A DNA stretch of 64,000 bases from NCBI GenBank assembly GCA_015680905.1, contig CM027377.1, positions 59,045,501-59,109,500 of the forward strand, given 5' to 3'. Below the pieces are notes generated by a model. The model ran no database searches. It worked only from the letters and a program-made list of their open reading frames with translations, and had not been told where the DNA came from. The stretch is from Coptis chinensis. Its lineage: Eukaryota; Streptophyta; Magnoliopsida; Ranunculales; Ranunculaceae. Positions 23,736 to 35,943 of this stretch are shown piece after piece. How positions within the stretch are numbered: position 1 is the first letter of the stretch; the number at the start of each line of letters is the position of its first letter. The translations under genes were made by a program, and so were the position numbers.

Positions 23736-25718
23736 ATCTTGCTTGTGCTCAAGCAAGGATGAGAGAAAAAACTAAGATCACAAATAAGTGATTTATTATA
23801 AGTTATACTAGTCTCGTTTTGCAGAGTGCGATTGCATTGACCATATGCAACAAGGCCTTAAACCACTAGGAATTCCCTAGTGGATGAGCTTTAAGCCTCG
23901 TGAGAGTTTTCCAGTGAAGGTACTTACAAACTTTTTCTATTTAGTACAAAGGGTCTTGTTTCCTTATTTATTCTCAGAGGTTCATATATCTCATTAGCGG
24001 GGAATAAGGACAAGCTCATTTAAACTTTGAATAACATATGTACAGTAATTTAATCACCTAAGGATAAATGTGTAAAACATGAGCAATGAAATGCAAAAGC
24101 AGAGTTGTTTCTGAGACTTTTGGAGAGAGTCTTTAAGGTGGGTTCTCACAGGGGTGTGTTGCAATCACAACTCTCTGATAGATTCACTCAAGATTCATTC
24201 TCTCAAGTGCAGCAGGTACTTATATTCCTTACATACTCAAATGGCATCCAAAGAAACCGGGGTCGATTGATCACGCTTGCCACTTACTATCACACCATCC
24301 TATTCCTAATTGAGATAGAAGTCTTTTATTAGGAGTTATAGGGCTAGGGTGATGGTTTAGAAAGAAAAAGGAAGGGAAAAACAAAAATATGATAAGTAAA
24401 GAAACTGGGTCTTCAAGATACTTGTAACTAGAGAAGAACCTCGTTTTTTTCTTTCGCTTCCGAATTGTGATTCATTCTTTTAGCCCTTTGGCTTTGGGAG
24501 TTCTAACTTTGCTTTTGTTTCTTTTTTCTGTTTTTGTTTCTGATATCATCTCCTTTTGATTTTAAACTTTTGAGAGATTCGATTTTTGACTCCTTCGATT
24601 TCTTTGGAGTTTTGGTTTTTAATGCGTTTTTCTTTTCTTCTCTTTCTTTTCTTTTCTTTTCGAAGCAACTAACTGATCTGTTTTTGTACAAGGTCTTCTC
24701 TTCTCTTTTTTTGATATCCATCCAGTTTTCAACTCATCAGGTGGATAAGTTTTTTATTATGTGTTGTAACAGGTTAGGAATTTTTGACGAAGAATAAAAA
24801 GGCTTTTTAGAAAATGGTGAAGGCTCAAGGTGGGTAACTAGAGGAAAAATATCTTTTTGGGTTTTTAACAATTATTTTGCTGTATCGATCCAAAGATGAC
24901 CTAAATTCTCTCCTAGGATATGGCATGGTGATGAAACAAGTGGACGTGTGGTCTTTCTATCCGGACATTCTTTGTGTCATTACTCAATAATCATTCAGAG
25001 GCTTTTGGCTATATTCTCACAGGATATGGAACTTAATTGTTCTAACCTTAGTCTCAGAAACTCACTGCTATATACAAACAAATGCCGATGCATGTCATTC
25101 ATGAAAAGATGCAGAAACTATTGTACGTATATTAGTCTAAGTGTGAAGAACAAGTCCTTACTCTATTGCTATAATGAGATTTCTAAACTTTTAATTCATC
25201 CTAGAAAAGGGAAACAAGACTTTTTAATACTAAATAGAAAATTATTTTTGGTCTTTTTTGAAAAAAAATTAGAAAGGAAGAAATATACGTACTATTATAT
25301 CTACTAGAAAATGCCTAGTTTTTGCAAAATATTATACCACCCCCAAATAGAAATATGATTTTCCTCTAAGTATGAAGAGATGAGGAAAGAGATTACCATA
25401 GAAATATGAGCAAAAACAGCGATACACCTATATTTTTTTCTTCATGATGAAAATAGACCACCCCCAAATAAGTTTAGGGCGTGGGTTGTTTGATATAGAA
25501 TGAGAAATACAAGATTTATTATACTAGGGATTATTATTCTACTATGAAATCTTTTTGGGTTTTTGTATTTTTGAAAATATATAAAATGCAGAAAAGATAA
25601 ATGGAAATTTTTTGCATGATGTATCTATATTACCTTATACTCATATACCAAATTCCACAAGAAAAGCAGATAAAACAAGCAAATAATATTAAACATATAA
25701 TTAAACTTATACTAAACA
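23736..25718 (-). other. 3' untranslated region of E3
   Basis: It matches E2's 37450-38900 and, inverted, E1's 12900-14198. Shared blocks include AAACCACTAGGAATTCCCTA (23861-23880) and the Phe/Lys-rich low-complexity stretch at 24420-24720. ORFs such as 24105-24332, 24534-24797 and 24948-25307 are not conserved between copies and are not called. Confidence 0.6.
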
Positions 25719-26849
25719 TCATACACGTAAGAAAGAAAAAGAAAAATAAATATATCTGACTATACGGACACTAGGGAAATTCCTAGTCATAATCCGTGCG
25801 TGACTCATCTCGACGTCTAGAAGATCCTTCTCCTTGATGACGTCGGGTCCTAGCATGTCTATTACTATGCGGGAGTGTGTCTCTAATGCTCTGCAGTATT
25901 CTAGTGACACTGTGCTGAAAACGTCGCTGCTCCTGTTGGAAGGTTCGCTGCTTCTCTCAGAGGGTATGTTGTTCCGCTATGATGGTTCCTTGTGTTTGCC
26001 TGAGCTAGTGGAGGTACGAGTGCAGAATCCTCTAGCCTCCATGGAGGAACTGAATTCCGTCCATGGGCTGAGTGAACTATCGAGTGGCATCTTCGACGAA
26101 GTAATCCACTTTCTCAGTAGGGCATGCTTGCTCAGCAGCTCTGGCGGGAAGCGGAAGCCAGAATTTCTAGACGCAGTGGGCATAGATAGGATCTGTGGTA
26201 GCGTCCTTGACCTCCACTAGGGCGTCTGTGGCCTCGAGCCCCCAGTGCTGCATGATCCTGGTGACTAGCACTGGTAGAGGGGCGGTTGACTTCTTGGGTT
26301 TACATAGTTGCTCCCAAACGAAGGTGACGATACAGAAGCTATTCTTTTACTATTGAAGAATCCATAGAATGTAGAGCATCACCTTACCGATATCAGAAGG
26401 CTTGGCTGAGCCTAGCAGGTTGTAAGTTGTCCACTGAGATACTACCAACTGATTCCTTCGCAACGAACTCTGAAACGCGTAGTGAGACTTGGGGTTTTTC
26501 ACCCCCTCGAGAAAAGTCTCTACCATCATCACATCGATGGTCTTGTTGTCTGGAAACTGTTTCGTTTGAACATAAACCTTCAGAGGAATCCTCAGACTTC
26601 ACTCACCACCTCCTTGGTAAGCTCAAGCGAGCGACTATCCTTGACAACCGTGATGCGGTCATCCTCCCCTCTAAGCATGTGGTTATAAAACAAAAGAGTA
26701 AAAGAGGGAGAATAAGTCGCACCTTCCAACAAAACCAAAGCTTCATATCCTCTTCTTCTAATCTCAGCCTTGAAGTGCACTTTAAATAGATGGGAATTGA
26801 ATATGGGTTCAAAATATTGCTCCAGCATGATTTTAAGAACTCGAGCCAT
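25719..26849 (-). pseudogene. Extra ORF of E3 (Athila-type), broken
   Basis: The ATG at 26849 gives MARVLKIMLEQ. The conserved IRRRGYEALVL and LTKEVVSEV blocks follow, with a stop at 26592. The homologue of KTINVMMAETLLEGRKN (E4) appears here as KTIDVMMVETFLEGVKN in another frame (26532 on), then SLRRNQLVVSQW and PSDIGKVMLYILWILQ, and a stop near 26350. C-terminal pieces homologous to E4's HLPPSTHPLL and FIHEGQR regions persist at 26183-25977. The function of this family is unknown. The position between the pol deletion and the 3' LTR matches Athila extra or env-like ORFs. Confidence 0.7.
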
Positions 26850-28777
26850 TTGGAGTTTGAATTAATAAAATTGAGGTTTTTAGTTTGAATGGGGGTAGAA
26901 AATAGAGCAAGTTGTGAAAAAATTAGGTGGCGGCGTGTATGGGTGAACTGCCGGTCGCGAGCTAGAAGGGGGGCGGTCGCGAGCTGGCTTGGGTGGCTAG
27001 GGTTAATGATTTTTGTGAGGAAGAAGATGGGATGTGAGAGGGCTAAATAGATTAATAGAACATGCCTCGCACTTGCCTTTTTAATGAAATGAAATTTTGT
27101 CCCAAGCCCAAATGAAATCAGGAAATTCCGATCTTGTCCTCAGTGCCTTGCCAACTGCAAGAGTCGATCCATGCTTCGTTACTCGTCCGACCTTGACTCG
27201 TGATGTACCAAAACGATCATAATAGAAAATGCCACTCAAAGATATAGGGTACACTCACATCCAACGATGGATGAAAAGCAGATGAAGGAAAGAAACAAAA
27301 AGGAACTGTAGGGAAATATGTACGGACAACAGAAAAAAAAAATTAATTAATTTTTTTGGGTTTTGAATAAGTTTGACTGAAATTTAAAAAGGTGAGTCGT
27401 TTTAAGTCAGATTCCCAAGACTTGGAAGTTTTTGAAAACTTGAGTCAATCCCAACCAGATGGTTGGATTACTCTTCTCAGTTGTGCTCGATGAGTAGATG
27501 GCTAACACATGAAAACCTTGAAAATTGAATTTTCACTATGAAGTTGAAGATCGGGGCAAGTTGGTGTTTGACAGTTCGAGCACCAGCCTTCTCTCATAGC
27601 TCATCTCTTACGTGTGTATAAACTCTTACCTAAACCAGAAATGATTTTCGGTATATGTACCCATATCTTAAGCTGCAATTCTCTAGGAAGTGCTTGCACA
27701 CAATCATTGAAACTGGTCTATCTAGTCTTGCTAGGTGGAGGGTTTTTGTTTGCTACAGAAGAAATGTTTGAAAAGTTTTTAGAAAAAGAGAGATGAAAGG
27801 GGAAAGATTTTTAATAAATGAAAGAAAATTTTGAAAATTTTATACAAGTTTGAGTCTTCTAACGTTAGATTCTCGAGACAAATAGAAAGGCGAAGGCAAA
27901 AGATAGAATTAAACAGAGAATAGTTTCACTTTGGGTTACTCTATTTGTTTAATTCTCGTCTCTATATGTTTAATTCTCGTTTGGAGAGGCCTCCTCTTTT
28001 TTCTTTTTTTTTTAGTTGGTTTTCTCAAGCAAAATATATCTCTAACCATATAGAGGTTTTGACAAAAAGATAAAGTTATATGTGAATCCGGTATCATTTT
28101 GGTTACTCCGGGGCGTATAAATTTCATTTTTATATCCTCTAGTTTTGAAAACTATGGAGAGATGTTTTAAGAAACTCGTACTCAAAAGTTGTAATGAAAA
28201 ACAAACCATAACAGAAAATCTCAGGCAACTTTTGTGTCGGCTCAATGGCGAACCCAATCTAGACAGATAGAGCTTCAACTACACGAGTTGGGGGATTTAC
28301 TGCGCAAGATATGGAATGTCCTTACCCGGGCGAATAACTCGGTGATATAGGCGACCCTTAGTAAGCAAAGTTGATCTCAAACCGCCCCTAGATTGCGCTA
28401 TTCTAGGGGTTGGTCTATGTAAAATCTATTGCCCATTTTGTTTTTGGAAAAATCACATAACTATTGATGTATCGAGAATCTAGCATTAACAGAACAATGA
28501 AAACAGGCATTTTTGTTTTGTAAAAGAAATGTAAAATAAAGAAAAGAAAAATTGTATACTCGCTCCACAGGTTCACACTTTACTCAAATGACGAGTATAA
28601 AGTGTTTTTCAAATAATATGCGAGATATACGTGGACAAAGGCTTCGGCACTTATAACCACACACTCTAAATGGAGGGTCTGGTTACCTTATTGATGTATT
28701 CCCTTAAAGCAAAAGATGGAATAGAATGGGAAAGGAATACATCAGAAAAGAGGATTTAATCCTCGTAGATAGGATGA
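26850..28777 (-). other. Post-pol region between gag and extra ORF in E3
   Basis: It matches E4 (20897-22022, inverted), E5 (490-960) and E2 (43671-45090). It contains the conserved motifs at 27394-27421 and 27851-27880 and the GGTGATATAGGCGACCC block at 28349. 27960-28060 is the segment that E1 split in E4. ORF 27614-27796 and others are unsupported. Confidence 0.55.
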
Positions 28778-30256
28778 TTAAGAAAGAGTTTTTAGCAGTC
28801 CAACTTCGTTCACATCACTTGTTGCTTCAAAGGCTGTGCTTGTTGGTTTAGGATTTAGAATAGCTTGACCTGGGAACACACCTTTATGGGTTTTGTCTTG
28901 GGCTAACAAGTTCAGAGATTGTTGCAAGGATGCTAGGATTTGGATTTGTTGTTGCATGACAGATAGCATTATTTCGGTGGGCTTATCTGTTTGGACACTA
29001 GTTAATGGTGTAATGGGAACTAGGTCTCTTTAGTTGTTAATAGGTGGGTTTTGGTAGTTCTGGTTAAACTGGGATGGAACCAATGCTCTGTTCTGATTGT
29101 TATAGCTACCTTGTCCTTTTCCTTGTCTGAATGCATTTGGTGGTTTGTTAAAACCTGGAGGTGGTTGGTTTTGCGGAATGTTGGTCCATGCGAAGTTTGG
29201 ATGTTGTCTCCATGGTGCATTTGGTACATTGAAATCACATACTTCTTCTGGCTGAAGTGATGATAAGTTTGTGGTCAAGGGACAGGTGGCATCTATATGA
29301 TTTAAGCTTAGACAGAAATTGCATGGTGAGTTATTTATGTTCATGACAGGATGAGGGGTTTGGTCTTTTTGTTTGGTTGTGAGGGCATCTATATTTTTTG
29401 TGAGGGTTTCGATTAAAGTTTTGATCTCTGGATTATATTTACCCTTAAAAATACCACTAGCCTTAGATGTACTAGGTTAGGCTATTCTGGAATTGTTTAT
29501 GTCACCCCAATGGGTACTCTTTTCAGCTTGGTTTTCATGAAAAGTTAAGGCTTCGGTTGCACCTCCATCCAAAAAATTACCATTACTCATGATGTCAAAG
29601 GTTACTTTGTGTTCTTGGAGAAGACCTTTGAAGAAACTTTGGACAAGAGTGGATTTTTCTAGTTTATGGTGAGGACATGAATGGAGTAGGTCAGACAATT
29701 TATCCCATGCTTTGGAAAATGTTTCACTTTGACTCTATCTAAAGAACTGTGTCTTACTTCATATCTCTTCTATTTTCTTTGGCGGAAAGTACTTCTTCAT
29801 GAAGGAGAATGCTAACTTTTCCCATGTATCGAAAAAATCAGCCTTCTGTGGAAGAAGCCAAGCGTGACTCTTGCCAGCTTTAGTGAAAGGAAATACTCGT
29901 AGCCTAACCTGATCATTGGTGACGCCCGGATGGTGGAAAGTATTACATACTTCATGTATCCGGCGTAGATGCTCGTACGGTAACTCGTGTTCAAACTCGT
30001 GAAAGATGGGTAGAAGATTTAACACGTTCGGTGGAATGTGAAAATCACTCGTGAGCAGTGTGAGTAGACTACAAGATGGAGGCCCATCTTGCAATGGTGT
30101 GTTTAAGTTGGAGAGAGGCTCTTCAGCTTGCACTACTTCGTCAGCCATCTTAGGAGATGGAGGACTAGAAATAGGAGATTGTCTAGGATGACGTGCTCTC
30201 CTACGTGAGTAAGTTTTATTCTTGCTAATAGTTGTAGTGCCTGAATGCAGTATCAT
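28778..30256 (-). pseudogene. gag: Gag polyprotein of E3, broken
   Basis: The ATG at 30256 opens an Arg/Ser/Pro-rich N-terminus. A better start may be the internal MADEVVQAEE. The capsid region has LPYEHLRRIHEVCNTFHHP, RVFPFTKAGKSHAWLLP and WEKLAFSFMKKYFPP (to 29759), then after stops FFKGLLQEHKVTFDIM (29698-29477). A good CCHC knuckle, CNFCLSLNHIDATC, lies in 29344-29030. The Gln-rich tail 28969-28778 ends GVFPGQAILNPKPTSTAFE. Each segment aligns with E1 gag. Stops near 29756, 29475 and 29028 break it. Gag forms the particle shell around element RNA. Protease does not follow, which marks an internal deletion. Confidence 0.82.
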
Positions 30257-30857
30257 GCACTTTTAGCAAGACGGCAAAACTATCCTAACATGCACAAACG
30301 ATGCAAGGTATGCTCAAGCAATCGAAATTCGTTTTTTGCAAGTATGGAGTTTCAAAAACTTTGCTTTGGTTTATAATTTTACTATGCCCTTTTCAAAGGA
30401 ACAATTGGGCACGAGACTAGGATGGCTCTACTACACATCTCATAAGAGTAGGCAGTCACTTCACCAAGTGGTGTGCTACCAAGAATCTCACTCACGATGA
30501 ATCTCGGGGAAGGGAGTGAAGAAGGTAGTTGGTCCATCGGAATCTGGTAACTGATTACTCTAAATCCTCGTGGCTATATTTTTGTCCTTTTCTGGAGGAG
30601 CGTGACTACTTTGGGCTCTAGTTAGTTGATTTTAATTCATTTTTTTTTCTAGGGCTTCAAGAATCAAGCATCGTCCGATTAACCTACATTGGGGAATGAC
30701 TTCCCAATGGTTGTTATGTGGCTCGGGTTCAGCCTATGCGTGAATATAAATTGTAGTGCGGAAATTAAATTTCAAACAATCATGTAAGCATGCTTGAACA
30801 CACAAGGTATCCTCTTACTTGGGCTTCGGGGTGGTTTAGAATTTGCCTCTCAAGCCG
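30257..30857 (-). other. Leader of E3, cut by copia
   Basis: 30385-30857 is nearly identical to E5's 2480-2950. The match stops inside CTCAAGCC, exactly where the copia LTR begins. No gene is visible. Confidence 0.65.
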
Positions 30858-30992
30858 TGAGTGAAATTTTATTATAGCTAATCAAGAAGAAAGTTGCGAG
30901 AGAAAAAAGGACGGCTTAGTTCAGTTTCAGCCCTTCCTCAAACTTTTCTTATATAGGAAAATAGTCTGTGACGGCTTACAAGAACTCTAACA
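30858..30992 (-). repeat. 3' LTR of the copia element
   Basis: This is a 135-bp TG...CA unit. On the minus strand it begins TGTTAGAGTTCTTGTAAGCC and contains TATATAAG (30948-30955). The purine tract GCTTGAGGGG precedes it (30993-31002). It interrupts the E5/E3 shared leader sequence. Confidence 0.8.
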
Positions 30993-30996
30993 CCCC

Positions 30997-31668
30997 TCAA
31001 GCTAAAGCATAGAGATCACAAATGCCCAGCTTGACACAAAGAGAATGAAATGAAGCACGCAGTAGCGGCTTAGTGAGTACATCCACAAGCTGGTCTCCAG
31101 AGCGCACGAAAGGAGTAACTATCCTTTTGCTCATAACTAAGTCCCTGATGAAGTGACAATCAACCTCCACATGCTTAGTACGCTCATGAAATACCGGATT
31201 ACTCGCAATAAAGATAACAACTTGATTATCACAAAACATCTGCATAGGAGAAGGAACAACAATACCCATCTCAGAAAGAAGTGAATGAACCCACATCATC
31301 TCACAAGTTGTATGAGCCATAGCTCTATACTCAGCTTCAACACCAGACCTGGCAACAACATTTTGTTTCTTGCTACGTCATGTAACAAGATTGCCACCAA
31401 CAAATGCACAATACCCAAAAATAGAACGACGATCAGTACGACTGCCAGCCCAGTCAGCATCAGAGTACCCAATAATTGACAGAGACTGTGATCATCTGTA
31501 TAGTAGGCCTTGACCTGGAGAGCCCTTCAAATACCTTAGAACTCGAATAATTGCCTCCCAGTGAGACGTGCGAGGTGCATGCATGAACCGACTAACCACA
31601 GTAACAACAAAGATAATATCAGGACAAGTAACAGTAAGATAAATCAACTTTCCAACCATTCTCCTATA
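30997..31668 (-). pseudogene. Copia RNase H and C-terminus of pol
   Basis: RNase H removes the RNA strand during reverse transcription. The intact part (31320-30997) holds MWVHSLLSEMGI, MQMFCDNQVVIFIASNPVFH, KHVEVDCHFIRDLV and the terminal VDVLTKPLLR, all typical of plant copia. Upstream in frame (to about 31480) are GYSDADWAG and VEAEYRAMA, which provide catalytic acids, with a stop where a Trp is expected (near 31380). The segment HAPRTSHWEAI (about 31570) continues toward RT until the solo LTR at 31674. Confidence 0.8.
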
Positions 31669-31673
31669 CTGAC

Positions 31674-33103
31674 TGATATTAGCTTTTTCTATGTATTTAG
31701 AGATTTGATTCTCTAATTTGATGCAAAAGCGAACTCAAAGTTCTTTACTCACGATTTTCGCGTTCGTAAAGTGGAAGTAAGGATCGAACCAACCTAAAGG
31801 TTAGGACAACTACAACTTGGTTGCTACTCTTAGGGAACTAGTGAGTAAGTTTATATTAATACCAGGTTTCTTTCCTACACAAACATAAAAGAAAAACATT
31901 AAGATTTGAAATCATGCACTTAATACAAAATACAAATTACTAAAGAAAAGGTGGAGAGCTAATCCTCCTCATGTGAAGATAGCATTTAGTTGTTGATTTG
32001 AAAAGATTTATTTGATTCTTCCTAGACTCATAGACAAGCCCTAATGGAAGAAAATTTGATCCCTAACATGTATGGCTCATTAAAGAGCTCATACATGCTA
32101 GCAAGAATGGAACCTAGTAATGACTTATCTCTAAGCTCATTACTTTGATTCCTAACTAGACACTACACCAACTATCATTTTGGGACAGGATGTAGGTCTA
32201 GTTGTTCTTCCTAACAACCTACCAAGCCAACAACAAATATTTTCCCTCACATGAGTTGGATTAACTCCCCAAAAGGGAAGTTAGCTCATGATCCTTGGGA
32301 CAAGGAATTACAAACTAGAAGAACAAAAAAAAGAGAAAGAGGAAGAAGAAAAAACAATTAAACTCACTTGCTTTTTATTTTCTAGAAGAAAACTAAGGTT
32401 TCCTCCATTAAAAACTATTACAAGCTTTTCTTAAAAAACTAAAACTAAATAATAAGAATGACTAAGGAACTAAAATAATACAAGGTAAGGAAACGAAGTC
32501 AAGCCCCCCCCCCCTGTTTTGTTTTCTTCTTCATTTGTGAGACATCTCATTTCCTCCCATGTGAAACATCAAACCACATTTACTTCATTTTTATCCACCA
32601 CATTAAAACAAAGTGACACCTTGCCTTTTTTTCACTATTAACACCTAATCTAATTAATTACATGCAAGGTGTCAACTTTGCACCAATAATTTGTCATTTT
32701 TGTCTTGACATGCTCCATGATTGATGACTTATCTAATCTTGCGGGCCCGTATAGTGGGTCCTATGTGCAGTCCAGTGGCGGTCCGGTATTTGGGCAATTT
32801 TACAACTTCCCGCCTATGCGTAGAGTTCATCGCCCTGATTGTCTGAGCAGCTCACTTGTCGCATTCAGAGTCCTAGTTCAAGAGGTAGGAGCTTCGGAAG
32901 TTTGATGCTTCTGTGTGGATTTGGAAGAATTCATATACATGTCGTTCCTCGTGCTTTATTGTAGGTTTAAACCATATTTCCATGTTTACTGCGAATACCT
33001 GCAAAAGTATGAAAACATATTTATTTCATGATTATTAAACACATAGTTAACCAAATTTATATGTCTCAACGGGGTTTTATAATACACTTTTGGGTGCTTA
33101 TCA
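31674..33103 (-). repeat. Solo LTR of the E2 family inside copia pol
   Basis: 1430 bp starting TGATATTAGC and ending GGTGCTTATCA on the plus strand (TGATAAGCACCC on the minus). It is flanked by the perfect TSD CTGAC (31669-31673, 33104-33108). It is homologous to E2's LTR (35944-37433) and, inverted, to 3117-4618. It contains no internal domain. Confidence 0.9.
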
Positions 33104-33850
33104 CTGACCAACATCATAAAAAATCTCCCCCTGTACATTATCAAGTTTCACAGTGGAATCCATAAGAGTATCAACTGGTCGGGAAGCAAGCATGCCAGTC
33201 TCTGAAAGCAAATCTGTCACATATTTCCGCTGTGACAAATAAATACCATCCTTAGATCGAGCAACTTCAATCCCAAGAAAATATCGAAGAAGTCTTAAAT
33301 CTTTTGTATGAAAATGTCGAGCTAAATAAGACTTCAAATCTGTAATGCCACCAGAATCATCACCAGTAATAATAATATCATCAACATAAACAACAAGAAC
33401 AATAGCACCATTAGAAGATCGATGAATAAACACCGAGTGATCAAAAGAAGAATGCTAAAAACCATAACCAATCACAATAGAGCTGAACTTATCAAACCAT
33501 ACCCGGGGTGACTGTTTCAAGCCATAAATTGCCTTCCTCAATCGACACACCATACCTGGCTTACCCTACATAACATATCCTGGTGGCTGATATATATATA
33601 CTTCCTCCTGTAAGTCTCCATGTAAGAAAGCATTCTTCACATCTAACTGATATAAAGGCCAATCACGAGTCACAGCCATAGATAAAAGAACTCTAACAGA
33701 ACTTAAACGAGCAATAGGAGAAAAAGTCTCCATATAATCCATACCATAAGTCTGAGTATAACCTTTAGCAACCAACCACGCTTTCAAGTGCTAAACAGAA
33801 CCATCAGGCTGATACTTAACTGTGAAAACCCATCAACAGCCAACAATATG
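33104..33850 (-). pseudogene. Copia reverse transcriptase, broken
   Basis: 33787-33566 has [18 protein letters not shown] and [16 protein letters not shown]. 33433-33104 has VVYVDDIIITGDD with the YVDD catalytic box, then LRYFLGIEVARS and LSQRKYVTDLL. A stop and frame loss lie between the two segments (about 33434-33565), where the plus strand still encodes GFKQSPRVWFDK-like sequence. Synthesis of element cDNA was its role. It is dead here. Confidence 0.85.
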
Positions 33851-33928
33851 TTTGCCAGAAGGCAAGGAAGCAAGCTCATAAGTGCCATTATGGACTAAGG
33901 CATGCATTTCCTCATCCAAAGCTAACTT

Positions 33929-35316
33929 CTAGGTAGGAGAGGCCAAGGCCTGTGCATAAGTAGTAGGAACAACAACAGAGGACAAAGATGATGCAAAACA
34001 ATGAAAAGTAGGAGACATGGGATGAAAGGAAACATAATTGGCAATAGGATATTTAGCATAACTACGGTAACCTTTACGTTGGGCAATGGGTACATGTAGA
34101 TCATCATCAGCAGAAACAGAAGGAATCTCAGACGAATCAAGTGGCGGTGCAGTGGCATGAGATGGTGCTGGGGCACGTGATGGCATAGGAACATGTGATG
34201 GACATGCAGGTGGTGGCTTATAAACATGTGTGGACTGAGGTGCAGGTGGGGGCTTAGGAGCATGTTTTGACTTAGGTGCAGGTGGGGACATAGGAGGACG
34301 TTTTGGCTTAGAAACATGTGGTGGCTTAGAGCCAGATGGGGCTAGAACTGGTGGTGGTATGGAAACAGACTCAGATGATGACACAATATCAGGTGGTGGT
34401 AAAGGATCGAGTGAGGACACATGGTTTGATGGAGATACAAAATCAGATGGGGATACAATATCAGGTGGTGGTAAAGGATCAGGTAAGGACAATATAGGGA
34501 CTGATGGAGACACAAGATCAGATAATGGCAAAGAAGTGGAAGGAGGACTACCAGTGGGAGACAAACTAAGGGTGGAAGATTTATCAATATTACGAAGTAT
34601 TGGAACTGGTGGTAGAACCAATTTATCCTGTCCAAGAGAAATCAAAGTAGGGTCTAACTGCTAACCTGTGGGAGAGAAAAAGGAATTGGACTCGAAAAAT
34701 GTGACATCTGCACTTACGAAATAACGATGAAAAGTGGGACCATAACATCGATACCCTTTCTGTGTATGTCCATAACCAAGAAAAATACATTTAAAAGATC
34801 TAGGGGACAACTTATCACGACTAGGACTCAAATTATGAACAAAAGCAACATAACCGAAAACACGAGGTGGAAGATTAAAAGAAGACAATCCAGGATGCAA
34901 AAGTGAAAAAGGTTATGATGAACGGATGATGGCATACGATTAATATGATAAGTCGTAGTTAGAACAGCATCAACCCAATAGATTTTAGGTACAGCCATAT
35001 GAAACATGAGAGTGCGAGCGACATCTAATAAATGTCTGTGTTTATGTTCAGCAACACCATTTTGCTGTGAGGTATGGGGACATGTAGTTTGATGAATAAT
35101 GCCATGGTTGACACAAATTTTTTCCATAAAGGATTGGACATATTCCAATGCATTGTCTGAACGCAAAACTTTAATAGGCTTACCAAACTGAGTAGAAATC
35201 TTATTATAAAAAGTAGTAAAAATATTGGGCAAACCAGAACGATCTTTCATTAAAAATAACCATGTCATCCGAGTACAATCATCCACAAAAATGACAAAAT
35301 AAAGAAAATCATACAC
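33929..35316 (-). pseudogene. Copia integrase core and proline-rich linker
   Basis: The integrase inserts cDNA into the chromosome. 35316-34828 holds FVDDCTRMTWLF, KVLRSDNALEYV and QQNGVAEHKHRHLLDVA, giving the Asp, Asp and Glu of the catalytic triad. 34900-34661 is the C-terminal part (FGYVAFVHN; SRDKLSPRSFKCIFLGY). 34645-33929 is a long Pro/Ser/His-rich linker with repeated short phrases (PPPDIVSPSD; SKPPHVSKPKRPP) before reverse transcriptase. Frames change near 34830 and a stop lies near 34660. Confidence 0.85.
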
Positions 35317-35337
35317 ACTTTTGACTCTACATGGTCC

Positions 35338-35907
35338 CTAAATATCAGTATGAACAAAATCAAATGAACTTAGACTACGACGTTCCACTCGACTAGGAAA
35401 AGAACTATGGTGATGCTTGCCGAGTTGACAAGCCTTACATTCTAAAACAGACACAGGACTCAACTGAGGCATAACTTGACGAAACTTTGCTAATGAAGGA
35501 TGAACTAAGCGAGAATGCCACTGTAATGGAGAGACGGAATCACTAAAGACAGAAAGAGGTGGATCACCATCAACAAAATATAAACCATCTCTTTCATGTC
35601 CCGAACCAATCACCTTCATCGTCTTGATATCCTAAAAAACACAACCAGAAGAGGTAAATGTTACTGAACACTGGAGGGATTTGGTCAGTTGACTAATGGA
35701 TAGTAAATTCGTAGGAAAATTAGGAACAAGGAAACCATTAGACAAAGAAAGAGAATGATAGGGATGAATAGTGCCAGAACCATAAACAGTGCGAGTAGAA
35801 CCATCAGCCAAATGAACAACAGACTTATAAGCCACAAAATTAGAGAAGATAGATGGTATACCAGACATATGTGTACTAGCACCAAAATCAATAATCCAAG
35901 CAGGAGA
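35338..35907 (-). pseudogene. Copia protease and gag-pre-integrase domain
   Basis: At about 35905-35870 the minus strand reads WIIDFGASTHMSG; copia proteases normally have DSGAS, so the catalytic loop serine is phenylalanine here. The rest of the protease (VHLADGSTRTVYGSGTI; FPTNLLSISQLTKSL) runs to 35632. A stop at about 35629-35631 separates it from the gag-pre-integrase zinc region 35619-35338 (LQWHSRLVHPS; ECKACQLGKHH). E2 is inserted at 35944, just upstream. Confidence 0.8.
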
Positions 35908-35943
35908 TGGTGATGCTATACATGCAGAATTACCTAAAGCAGC

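Larger units (their letters stand above)
22913..30857 (-). mobile_element. E3: non-autonomous Athila-like element, minus strand, partial
   Basis: From the 3' LTR (22913-23720), reading right to left: leader, gag (30256-28778), a post-pol block, an extra ORF (26849-25719), the 3' untranslated region and a purine tract next to the LTR. Sequence right after gag matches post-pol DNA of other elements, so protease, RT, RNase H and integrase have been deleted. The leader is cut at 30857 by a copia element and the 5' LTR is not visible. The 5 bases left of the LTR are CAAAC; the matching TSD copy must lie beyond the window or be lost. Confidence 0.8.
30858..35943 (-). mobile_element. Ty1/copia element, minus strand, twice interrupted
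   Basis: Reading right to left: protease motif (about 35905), gag-pre-integrase zinc domain, integrase, proline-rich linker, reverse transcriptase, RNase H and a 135-bp LTR. Integrase before reverse transcriptase is the copia order. A solo LTR lies between RT and RNase H (31674-33103). E2 is inserted upstream of the protease motif at 35944, so gag and the 5' LTR are beyond E2. Short LTRs suggest an Ale/Retrofit-type lineage (inference). The left flank is AGCCG in E3's leader. Confidence 0.85.

Noticed and set aside
34342..34664. Plus-strand Asp/Gly-rich and minus-strand His/Leu-rich ORFs
   Set aside because: They are shadows of the proline-rich copia linker in other frames.
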